Of a stretch of DNA of 16,858 nucleotides, positions 1 through 5,431 are shown piece by piece (the stretch's first letter is position 1; every line of letters starts with the position of its first letter). The translations under genes were made by a program, and so were the position numbers. The stretch comes from Candidatus Nomurabacteria bacterium (lineage in GTDB: Bacteria; Patescibacteriota; Minisyncoccia; Phycocordibacterales; UBA9973): positions 1 through 16,858 of the forward strand of contig JAHFNF010000008.1 of the NCBI GenBank assembly GCA_023267515.1. Reading direction: 5' to 3'. The notes under the pieces were generated by a model, which saw nothing but the letters and a program-made list of their open reading frames with translations, made no database searches and had not been told where the DNA came from.

Positions 1-378
1 ATTGCCAAAGCCTCCTCGCCCGCCATGGAGCAACATAAACTTCTGCCCTTCTTCAAGAAGCGACCATTTTTCATCAGTTACAAGATTCGTGATAATAGAA
101 CCGACAGGTAAGTCTAAAACATAGTCATCACCATTTTTACCGTGCAAGCTTTTACTGCCGCCATCTTCACCTTTTTGTGCAGCAAAAGCTTTTTTGGCTT
201 TATATTTTGAAAGTATTTGAATATCACGCACGGCACGGACAAAGAAATCTCCGCCTCGCCCGCCGTCACCCCCAGCCGGCCCGCCACGCGGGATAAATTT
301 CTCTTGGCGCCAACGCACTACACCATTGCCCCCGTCTCCCGCTTTGGCTCTAATTTTTATTTCATCAATGAATGCCAT
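1..378 (-). CDS. obg: GTPase Obg/CgtA, N-terminal part (cut by window edge)
   Basis: The first 126 codons of Obg, a ribosome-associated GTPase acting in 50S assembly and stress control. The visible part is the glycine-rich Obg fold: MAFIDEIKIRAKAGDGGNG at the start, then EKFIPRGGPAGGDGGRGGDF at about residues 26-45, and a later HGGRGGFGN run, all family signatures. The G domain lies beyond the left edge. The start at 378 is chosen because MAFIDE aligns with the usual Obg N-terminus. Only 1 nt separates it from the stop of the MYG1-family gene, so it is the last visible gene of the yqeY-dedA-MYG1-obg operon. No clear Shine-Dalgarno sequence precedes it. The reading frame is open to base 1. Confidence 0.94.
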   Translation of the reverse strand, partial: MAFIDEIKIRAKAGDGGNGVVRWRQEKFIPRGGPAGGDGGRGGDFFVRAVRDIQILSKYKAKKAFAAQKGEDGGSKSLHGKNGDDYVLDLPVGSIITNLVTDEKWSLLEEGQKFMLLHGGRGGFGN

Positions 379-379
379 A

Positions 380-1297
380 TTAATTTTCTAGAGCCTTTTG
401 AGCTAGCTTTATTGCACTTTCATACGATTTTACCGAAATCAAAAAGCCATTTCTATGACAAAATATCACATCAGAAACTTCTGTTACTTCTGCTAGCTTT
501 TCAACTTGATAAATACCCCGCCAAGATTCTGGAAATAATTTTCTGCTTTCCATAGTTTCTGGGGATTTTCTGATTGCCTCAATTTTCCAATTTTGGCTGT
601 GATTACTTTGAAATACTACATAAATAGGCTCAGGAAGTTCCGAGAGTGTTGTCTGATATAGGTATCTAGGAAATTCATTTGGCAATTCTATGATTTTTTT
701 ATCAGCTGATTTTTTATAGGCATCTCTAATTAAACTTTTACCGACACTGTCTGCCTTTGCTACTTCAATTTCGCGCTTTAATACTCGTGATGCGTTTTTC
801 ACCTCTTGGAGAAATATATCATCAATTTTTGATTCGTCTTCTTGCCAGGTAGGTGAAAAAATAAGAAAAGGCTGTTCGCCACCATACGACGTAATGCCCT
901 CTATCTTTGGCGCAACAACATCAATGCCGTTATCAATTGCATCAATTGGGCAGGCAATTTTTTTGTCTATTAGCTCCCAGGAGTCTTTATCATTTAAACA
1001 CAGCTCCATACCAAAGTTTTTCCAAACCAAACCAAAAGCGGCATACTCTATACCATTCTCTCTTTTTCCTGCCCCGCCTTTTTGATGATGATCAAAGCGA
1101 TTTGTGGCTGGATCATACACCCCACCAACATCAAATACGTAATCGCCGTTTTTTATTATTTCTTCATCCCGTGTCCGTATAATTTCAAAACTCTCGCCAT
1201 TTTTTTCTAATAAAATTGAAAGCGTAGCGGCTGCAAAAACGTCATCTGCATGAAATGAGCCATTGTGCGTTATTAATTTTTTAGTGTGCGTTGTCAT
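380..1297 (-). CDS. MYG1 family (UPF0160) DHH-like phosphoesterase/exonuclease
   Basis: About 305 residues. Near the N-terminus are THNGSFHADDVFAA and then DVGG.YDP...RFDHHQKGG, the metal-binding His/Asp motifs of the MYG1 family, which is related to DHH phosphoesterases. The human member is known as a 3'-5' RNA exonuclease; the bacterial role is uncertain, so RNA or nucleotide turnover is inference. I choose the start MTTHTKKL because the family begins just before the THNGSFHADD motif; in-frame ATGs at 1309 and 1315 would add a few residues. With this start the gene overlaps the end of the DedA-family gene by 17 nt, which suggests translational coupling. obg follows after 1 nt. Confidence 0.9.
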   Translation of the reverse strand: MTTHTKKLITHNGSFHADDVFAAATLSILLEKNGESFEIIRTRDEEIIKNGDYVFDVGGVYDPATNRFDHHQKGGAGKRENGIEYAAFGLVWKNFGMELCLNDKDSWELIDKKIACPIDAIDNGIDVVAPKIEGITSYGGEQPFLIFSPTWQEDESKIDDIFLQEVKNASRVLKREIEVAKADSVGKSLIRDAYKKSADKKIIELPNEFPRYLYQTTLSELPEPIYVVFQSNHSQNWKIEAIRKSPETMESRKLFPESWRGIYQVEKLAEVTEVSDVIFCHRNGFLISVKSYESAIKLAQKALEN

Positions 1298-1910
1298 TAT
1301 TGTTTCCATTACCATTGCTATAAAACTCTTCTGTGACTTCGTAAAGCCAAGCGACCAGCTTATCAAAAGCAAAGAAAGCTATCAAGAGGAGCAGAACGAT
1401 GAGGGAAAATCTTGTAATTTCCCGGCTAATATGAAGAGCGGTGTAGCTGAAAAAATACCCAAGTGAAAGAAGACCAGAGGCCCACAGAGCAGTAGATATT
1501 ATTTCAGCTCTTAAATATATTTTTAATGATATTTCTTCGTATCCGGAAAAAAGCATAACTAGGTAGTTTGTGCCGATAATAAACTTGGAAATAAAGATAG
1601 ACCAAAAGGGTCTTTGTTTAAAGTGTGGCATAAGACGAGCCATTTTTTTTGAAAGGTATTTTAAAAATTTATGTGTGCTCCATTTTTTATTAATCATTCG
1701 GCCAAGATAGTAAAAAGAGAATGTCTTAAAGAATCCGCCTACCACGATGAAAACTACTGTTGAAACCAAGCTTAGGGCTCCAAGATGAATCAAAATACCC
1801 GAACAAATAAGCACAAACTCTCCCTCAAATACCAGACCAAGAAAAATTACGACATAGGCCAGAAATTGATGATCTTCCACTAAATTTTTTAGGAGCTGAA
1901 CTGTATGCAT
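1281..1910 (-). CDS. DedA/VTT family membrane protein
   Basis: A 209-residue integral membrane protein with about five hydrophobic segments. The N-terminal half has the re-entrant-type stretch around FEGEFVLICSG (residues 28-38), the usual place of the DedA acidic pair. The central SKFIIGTNYLVMLFSG stretch matches the position of the family's F-x-P-G-x-R motif, but proline and arginine are not kept (IGTN). DedA proteins are inner-membrane transporters, several of them undecaprenyl-phosphate or phospholipid flippases. A link to wall lipid recycling here is inference. It starts 12 nt after the yqeY stop and overlaps the next gene. The tail is Asn/Gly-rich and polar. No Shine-Dalgarno sequence is evident. 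Confidence 0.85.
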   Translation of the reverse strand: MHTVQLLKNLVEDHQFLAYVVIFLGLVFEGEFVLICSGILIHLGALSLVSTVVFIVVGGFFKTFSFYYLGRMINKKWSTHKFLKYLSKKMARLMPHFKQRPFWSIFISKFIIGTNYLVMLFSGYEEISLKIYLRAEIISTALWASGLLSLGYFFSYTALHISREITRFSLIVLLLLIAFFAFDKLVAWLYEVTEEFYSNGNGNNNDNAH

Positions 1911-1922
1911 ATAAGTAGATTG

Positions 1923-2372
1923 TTAGAACAAAGCATCCACGACTTCTTTGACAATTGCCCCGTCTGCTTTGCCTTTTAGATCTTTCATCACTGCCGACAT
2001 TAGCATTCCTTTTTTTACTACGTCACTAATGCCGAGTTCGGACTGCTTTGCTTTTACGACTTTTTCTACTTCATTTTTATCCATCATTTTCGGCAAATAA
2101 GTTTCAAGTATTTTTAGCTGGGCTTCCTCTTCGGCCACTAAATCCATCCTATTCCCCTTTTTGAATTGCTCAACAGAATCCTTGCGCTGTTTGGACATAC
2201 GAGTAATGACGGCAACTGCCTCTTCATCAGTAAGCATTTCCTGGGGTTTCTTGCCCTTTGCCACGAGCTCGTTCATAAAAGCGGCCACCATACCGCGCAT
2301 CGTTTCTAGACGGACAGTGTCTTTTGCCATCATTGCCTCTTTTATATTGTTTTTTATTTGCTCGTGCAACAT
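1923..2372 (-). CDS. yqeY: YqeY/GatB-like (Yqey domain) protein
   Basis: A 149-residue protein covering the whole family: N-terminal LHEQIKNNIKEAMMAKD and RLETMRGMVAAF, central EAVAVITRMSKQRKDSVEQF, then AQLKILETYLPKMM and C-terminal GMLMSAVMKDLKGKADG. This is the tail-like domain shared with the GatB subunit of Glu-tRNA(Gln) amidotransferase. Free-standing YqeY is thought to bind tRNA or assist amidotransfer, but its exact job is not settled. The start at 2372 is chosen because an extended -10 box ends 7 nt upstream and because the longer reading would run into the divergent gene. It is the first gene of the leftward operon. Confidence 0.92.
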   Translation of the reverse strand: MLHEQIKNNIKEAMMAKDTVRLETMRGMVAAFMNELVAKGKKPQEMLTDEEAVAVITRMSKQRKDSVEQFKKGNRMDLVAEEEAQLKILETYLPKMMDKNEVEKVVKAKQSELGISDVVKKGMLMSAVMKDLKGKADGAIVKEVVDALF

Positions 2373-2387
2373 AGTAATATTATAGCA
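2373..2387 (-). promoter_or_regulatory. yqeY operon promoter, extended -10, probably leaderless
   Basis: On the minus strand TGC TATAAT lies at 2387-2379, followed by six bases and the yqeY ATG at 2372. A start site about 7 nt after the -10 box would fall on the ATG itself. No good -35 hexamer is seen, but the TGn extension compensates for this in sigma-70 promoters. Confidence 0.65.
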
Positions 2388-2393
2388 AAAATA

Positions 2394-2410
2394 TGTTAAA
2401 ATTACCACAT
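2394..2410 (+). promoter_or_regulatory. Exonuclease gene promoter, extended -10, near-leaderless
   Basis: TGT TAAAAT at 2394-2402 is followed by eight bases and the ATG at 2411, giving a predicted 5' leader of about 2 nt. It lies back to back with the yqeY promoter: the -35 positions of each fall at or in the -10 region and start of the other. Confidence 0.55.
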
Positions 2411-3124
2411 ATGAAAACAATATTTTTTGACACAGAAACGACTGGAAACACAGAAAAAGATTTTCTTTGCCAGATTGCCTACAAGGCAGGAAATGAAAGT
2501 TTCACAGAAATGTATAAGCCACCGATGAAAATTCCACCGGAAGCTTCTGCGGTGCATCATATTTCAAACAGAATGATAGAGGACAAGCCATCCTTTGCTG
2601 AAAGCGGAGATTTAACAAAAATTAAAAAACTTTTTGAGGATACTGATTCGGTCGTAGTCGCCCACAACGCCCCTTTTGACCTGATGATGATAAAAAAAGA
2701 AAGCATAGTGCCAAAACAATTCATCTGCACTTTACGACTAGCCAGATATTTAGACCCAGATGAAAAAATTGAAAGATACAACCTGCAATACTTGCGCTAT
2801 TTGCTTGATTTGGATGATACTGCCCAAGCGCATGATGCTATGGGAGACGTAGTAGTGTTGGAAAAACTGTTTGAGCGCTTGAAGAAAAAAGTAATGGAGG
2901 AAGAAAATTTAGGTGAAGCCGAAGCAATTGAAAAAATGATAGAAATATCCTCACACCCTTCCCTCTTAAAATCATTTAAATTTGGCAAGCACAACGGCAA
3001 GCAAATTGAAGAAGTCGCCCGGATTGACCGCGGATATTTAGAATGGCTGCTATCACAGAAGCTTGATGGAGATGAAATAGATGAGGATTGGATTTACACT
3101 CTGCGACATTACCTGGGAAAATAA
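2411..3124 (+). CDS. DEDDh 3'-5' exonuclease with ExoX-like C-terminal domain
   Basis: 237 residues. The DnaQ-type core carries FFDTETTG (D7, E9), HNAPFD (D90) and the closing H141-D146 pair in AHDAMGD, the five metal-ligand/catalytic positions of DEDDh exonucleases. Residues about 190-213 (FGKHNGK...RGYLEWLL) resemble the small C-terminal domain of exodeoxyribonuclease X and related DUF3820-type domains. The likely role is trimming of DNA 3' ends in repair, or proofreading; the substrate is not deducible. The start at 2411 fits the DTETTG motif at residue 7 and the promoter position. The in-frame ATG at 2393 lies upstream of the predicted start site. It converges on the gene ending at 3177. 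Confidence 0.9.
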   Translation: MKTIFFDTETTGNTEKDFLCQIAYKAGNESFTEMYKPPMKIPPEASAVHHISNRMIEDKPSFAESGDLTKIKKLFEDTDSVVVAHNAPFDLMMIKKESIVPKQFICTLRLARYLDPDEKIERYNLQYLRYLLDLDDTAQAHDAMGDVVVLEKLFERLKKKVMEEENLGEAEAIEKMIEISSHPSLLKSFKFGKHNGKQIEEVARIDRGYLEWLLSQKLDGDEIDEDWIYTLRHYLGK

Positions 3125-3162
3125 AAATGTCCCCATTAAAGCCTTTTGGCCCTAATGGGGAC
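3118..3162 (-). terminator. Intrinsic terminator of the 3177-3707 gene
   Basis: A perfect 10-bp stem, GTCCCCATTA at 3129-3138 with TAATGGGGAC at 3153-3162, and an inner GCC/GGC pairing. Read on the minus strand it is followed by ATTTTTATTTT (3128-3118). On the plus strand no T-run follows, so it mainly serves the minus-strand gene, although the stem may also slow the convergent exonuclease transcript. Confidence 0.8.
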
Positions 3163-3176
3163 GGTGTTGAAAACTG

Positions 3177-3707
3177 CTACTCTTTGTTTTGGTAGGGAGC
3201 GATTCGCTCAGAGATGAAAGCTGCCACATTGCTGTTTATATCGTAGATAGTACTACAAAACAAACCTGGCATACAATCCCAATCTGATGACACCTCCAAT
3301 GAGTGAAATTTCTGCTCATTATGCACTATTTCGTATTGCATAACGGCATACTGTTTCAGAAGCACGCTTCCTTGGAGCTCTTCAATGAAATCAATCTGCC
3401 CGATAATGTTGTCAAAGGCATAATTGATTAGAGCAACCCGAAGGACTGTATTCGGAGTTCCTGTATTGACCGGGGCCAGCAACGCTTCAAGGTCAACTTT
3501 ACCAAATCCGAGGGTGAGCATCTGGTCAAACTTTTGACGCCAGTTGATTTCTACAGCCCTGATGCCATAACGGTCAAAACGCGAGTGCGCACTGAGACCG
3601 GCTTGTTTTGTTTCAACAATACCTAAGGAGATCATCCTTGGCTGAAATTTCGCGAGATTTGCCTTCAAGGTATTCTCGATTGTTTTAAAAAAGATTGTGT
3701 CTGTCAT
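3177..3707 (-). CDS. Unrecognised 176-residue soluble protein, singly transcribed
   Basis: I do not recognise this protein. It is a 176-residue, apparently soluble, mixed alpha/beta sequence without a signal peptide or membrane segment. Two cysteines, C145 and C151 in SDWDCMPGLFCS, could form a pair or bind a metal. The middle (VNTGTPNTVLRVALINYAF) and the end (NVAAFISERIAPYQ) look well structured. It is transcribed alone from a strong promoter with a palindrome in its spacer, through a roughly 95-nt leader, and ends at a strong terminator. The ATG at 3707 has no Shine-Dalgarno sequence; the preceding bases are ATCCT. In-frame stops lie upstream, so a longer start is excluded. By eye its base composition seems somewhat richer in GC than its neighbours. 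Confidence 0.72.
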   Translation of the reverse strand: MTDTIFFKTIENTLKANLAKFQPRMISLGIVETKQAGLSAHSRFDRYGIRAVEINWRQKFDQMLTLGFGKVDLEALLAPVNTGTPNTVLRVALINYAFDNIIGQIDFIEELQGSVLLKQYAVMQYEIVHNEQKFHSLEVSSDWDCMPGLFCSTIYDINSNVAAFISERIAPYQNKE

Positions 3708-3738
3708 AGGATTTAAATTTTAAGGTTAGTGTTTAAAA

Positions 3739-3784
3739 GTTGGTTATTTTAGGGCCCAAGCATTTGGGCACAAAAATAACCAAC
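3739..3784 (-). promoter_or_regulatory. Long hairpin in the leader of the 3177-3707 gene
   Basis: A perfect 12-bp inverted repeat, GTTGGTTATTTT at 3739-3750 with AAAATAACCAAC at 3773-3784, encloses a second stem GCCCAA/TTGGGC (3754-3759 with 3764-3769) around a 4-nt loop. Weaker pairing (GTTAG with CTAAC, GTTT with AAAC) continues outward on both sides. The whole leader could therefore fold on itself. Only TTTTAAA follows on the minus strand, so it is a poor terminator by itself. Confidence 0.7.
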
Positions 3785-3800
3785 CAAACCTAACTAACAT
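3744..3800 (-). CDS. Possible 18-residue leader peptide (uORF)
   Basis: An ATG at 3800 lies 9 nt after the -10 box of the following gene's promoter, the same near-leaderless spacing seen at real genes in this window. It opens MLVRFGWLFLCPNAWALK and stops with TAA at 3746-3744. The ORF covers one arm and the loop of the leader hairpin, and its stop lies in the other arm, so translating ribosomes would open the hairpin. It is in frame with the main gene but separated from it by three stops. Two Trp among 18 residues is suggestive but could be chance. The peptide has no recognisable homology. Confidence 0.35.
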   Translation of the reverse strand: MLVRFGWLFLCPNAWALK

Positions 3801-3809
3801 ATTTGAAGT

Positions 3810-3839
3810 ATTATATCACATTTAATGTGTTTAAGTCAA
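3810..3839 (-). promoter_or_regulatory. Promoter with palindromic operator candidate
   Basis: On the minus strand TTGACT (3839-3834), an 18-bp spacer, then TATAAT (3815-3810) form a near-consensus sigma-70 promoter, one of the two best -35/-10 pairs in the window. The spacer contains a perfect 6-1-6 palindrome, CACATT-T-AATGTG at 3817-3829 (plus strand), where a dimeric repressor would block RNA polymerase. The predicted start is near 3803. Confidence 0.75.
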
Positions 3840-3863
3840 GCACTATTTTATTCTTATAAATCT

Positions 3864-3878
3864 TGCTAAAATGTAGAT
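3864..3878 (+). promoter_or_regulatory. rmuC promoter, extended -10, probably leaderless
   Basis: TGC TAAAAT at 3864-3872 is followed by six bases and the rmuC ATG at 3879. The predicted start site coincides with the ATG. No -35 box is evident. The layout is nearly identical to that before yqeY. Confidence 0.62.
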
Positions 3879-4961
3879 ATGGAAAATCTGGGTTTTATTG
3901 TGGTGATAATTTTGGTAGCGGTTATATTTTTTTTGATTTTTCGGCTAAACAAAAAAACGTCAGCGGGAGGCAATGATCAGTCTTTTTCTCTACTTCAGCA
4001 ACAAATGTCCGACTTGGCAAAAGTGCTTGATTCAAAACTCACCGAATCCCGCCGAGATATGCAAGACGCCGTCCGCAACCAGTTTTCTGATTCACAAAAA
4101 CTAATCAAAGATATAAACGAACAGGTCAGTAAAAGCCTGATAGATGTAGCTCGCGAGCAAACAAAGACAAACGAAGCTACAAGTAGATTTATGACTATTG
4201 CGGAAAAACTTGGCGATCTGGAAAAAACTTTGAAGCATCAAAAACAACGTGGAAATTGGGGCGAGGCCTCACTTGAACTAATCCTTTCAAATACCTTGGC
4301 TCCTGGACAGTATAAGATGCAATATGAATTTAGGAACAAGGAAACGGTGGACGCTGTGATAATTACAAAAGAAGGCATAATTCCAATTGATGCAAAATTC
4401 TCATTGGACAATTATGACCGTGTCGTGCACGCAATGGACGAAAAGCAACGCGAAGAATTGGAAAAAGAATTCAAGAATGATTTGAAAAAACGTATTGATG
4501 AAACAGCGAAATATGTCCGGCCTGACGAAGGCACGCTCCCTTTCGCCTTTATGTATATTCCGGCGGAAGCGATTTATTATGACCTACTTGTAAACGAAGT
4601 CGGCTCTATTAAAGTAAATACAAGAAACCTGATTGACTACGCTTATAATGAAAAAAAGGTCATCGTTATTTCTCCGACGACTTTTATGGCCTATCTGCAA
4701 TCGGTACTATACGGCTTCAAAGCTTTTAAGATTGAGGAATCTGCCAAGGAAATAATTAAAAAAGTGGATGACCTGGGTAGACACTTGAATGCTTACTCGG
4801 AATACCACACCAAGCTCGGCAACGCAATCGGCACAGTTTCCAATCACTATATTGCCTCCAATAAAGAACTTAAAAAAATAGATAAGGATGTTTTGCGCAT
4901 CTCTGGCTCTTCTCCGGAACTTGCCACGCTTGAATTAGATAAACCTAAATTTGAAGAGTAG
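3879..4961 (+). CDS. rmuC: DNA recombination protein RmuC
   Basis: 360 residues. An N-terminal membrane helix (about residues 5-22) is followed by a Gln/Lys/Glu-rich coiled-coil region (35-120). The RmuC nuclease-like core contains RGNWGEASLE (124-133), D158 in ETVDAVI, and IPIDAKF (168-174), the PD-(D/E)xK-type acidic and lysine positions, followed by FMYIPAEAIYYDLL. RmuC limits DNA inversions and is thought to cut DNA structures. The membrane anchor and coiled coil are typical of the family. The start at 3879 agrees with the promoter and places the membrane helix at the very N-terminus. It is monocistronic or reads towards the tRNA gene. Confidence 0.94.
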   Translation: MENLGFIVVIILVAVIFFLIFRLNKKTSAGGNDQSFSLLQQQMSDLAKVLDSKLTESRRDMQDAVRNQFSDSQKLIKDINEQVSKSLIDVAREQTKTNEATSRFMTIAEKLGDLEKTLKHQKQRGNWGEASLELILSNTLAPGQYKMQYEFRNKETVDAVIITKEGIIPIDAKFSLDNYDRVVHAMDEKQREELEKEFKNDLKKRIDETAKYVRPDEGTLPFAFMYIPAEAIYYDLLVNEVGSIKVNTRNLIDYAYNEKKVIVISPTTFMAYLQSVLYGFKAFKIEESAKEIIKKVDDLGRHLNAYSEYHTKLGNAIGTVSNHYIASNKELKKIDKDVLRISGSSPELATLELDKPKFEE

Positions 4962-4981
4962 TTTTGCTTTTTTACGAAAAA

Positions 4982-4990
4982 TGCTATATT
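4982..4990 (+). promoter_or_regulatory. Candidate tRNA-Glu promoter
   Basis: TGC TATATT lies about 31 nt before the mature tRNA 5' end, which would leave a roughly 25-nt precursor leader for RNase P to remove. No convincing -35 box is seen. Readthrough from rmuC, which ends 20 nt upstream, is the alternative. Confidence 0.3.
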
Positions 4991-5021
4991 TTTCAATGCA
5001 GGACTAGTAGTAATAGGTCAT

Positions 5022-5093
5022 GGCCTCATCGTCTAACGGTTAGGACAGCGGGTTCTCAATCCGCTAATCGGAGTTCGATTCTCCGTGAGGTCA
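5022..5093 (+). tRNA. tRNA-Glu, anticodon CTC
   Basis: A complete cloverleaf. The acceptor stem is GGCCTCA with TGAGGTC (one G-T pair at 2-71). The D arm contains TAACGGTTAGGAC. The anticodon stem GCGGG/TCCGC surrounds the loop TTCTCAA, giving anticodon CTC. A 4-base variable loop and the T arm CGGAG-TTCGATT-CTCCG complete it. The discriminator base is A73 and CCA is not encoded (CAG follows), so the end must be added by CCA-adding enzyme. The tRNA reads GAG codons. Confidence 0.97.
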
Positions 5094-5098
5094 CAGTG

Positions 5099-5107
5099 TG
5101 CTATAAT
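5099..5107 (+). promoter_or_regulatory. Promoter of the small secreted-protein gene
   Basis: TGC TATAAT begins 6 nt after the tRNA discriminator base and is followed by nine bases and the ATG at 5117, so the predicted leader is only about 3 nt long. The -35 position falls inside the tRNA T arm and is not conserved. Confidence 0.6.
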
Positions 5108-5116
5108 TAAACCATT

Positions 5117-5431
5117 ATGAAATACTTAATACTTTTAGCAATTTTAGTTTTGGGTTGGTGTCCTTGGTTTAAAGCAGACGAAGCAATGCAAATAGTAGAT
5201 ACTCGCATCGCGGAGTTACAAGTTCAGCATGCTGATTTATGCGCGATGAATGTTTTCAAAGACACAATAAAAAAAGTGCCTTTCGGATACACTGAAGAAG
5301 TATCTTATGATTGCCGAGTTACCGACTCTATATATGGAGTACCAGAATCACACAACATAGTCTTTATTACCTTTTTTAAAGGACTAGTCGGTATGCCAGA
5401 AAAAACTATCTCTAATACAGTTTTTCACTAA
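5117..5431 (+). CDS. Small secreted protein of unknown function
   Basis: 104 residues, not recognised. MKYLILLAILVLGW forms a signal peptide or single membrane anchor, with a possible cleavage site after WFKA at residue 20. The rest is soluble and contains C42 and C66, which could form a disulfide outside the membrane; C15 lies in the hydrophobic segment and does not sit in a proper lipobox. The gene has its own extended -10 promoter directly after tRNA-Glu and ends overlapping the convergent murF stop by 4 bp. The reading frame is supported by the promoter position, the signal peptide and the lack of any other gene here, but the product could be lineage-specific. Confidence 0.62.
   Translation: MKYLILLAILVLGWCPWFKADEAMQIVDTRIAELQVQHADLCAMNVFKDTIKKVPFGYTEEVSYDCRVTDSIYGVPESHNIVFITFFKGLVGMPEKTISNTVFH
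5399..5426. terminator. Weak bidirectional terminator between convergent genes
   Basis: AAAAACT at 5401-5407 can pair with AGTTTTT at 5419-5425 over an 11-base loop, at the meeting point of the small plus-strand gene and murF. The stem is only A/T-rich 7 bp, with a T-run in each direction. It lies inside the end of the small gene. Confidence 0.3.

Noticed and set aside
217..555. Plus-strand ORF of 112 codons
   Set aside because: It is antisense to obg and the MYG1-family gene, which carry clear family motifs; no promoter or ribosome site.
2373..2420. Longer start for YqeY (ATG at 2420)
   Set aside because: It would add 16 hydrophobic residues, overlap the start of the divergent exonuclease gene, and lie upstream of the predicted transcription start.
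3739..3784. Leader hairpin read as an intrinsic terminator
   Set aside because: Only TTTTAAA follows on the minus strand and AAACC on the plus strand, so there is no proper T-run; a regulatory leader is the better reading.
3708..3800. 3177-3707 gene extended upstream to the near-leaderless ATG at 3800, as a decayed N-terminus
   Set aside because: The frames agree, but three in-frame stops lie between; the upstream part is better treated as a separate leader peptide.
4962..4990. AT-rich inverted repeat after rmuC as terminator
   Set aside because: The possible pairing between GCTTTTTTACG and AAAAATGC is short, imperfect and A/T only; it overlaps the candidate tRNA promoter.
5086..5110. Attachment site at the 3' end of tRNA-Glu
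   Set aside because: No repeat of the tRNA 3' end is visible downstream in the window and no integrase is present.
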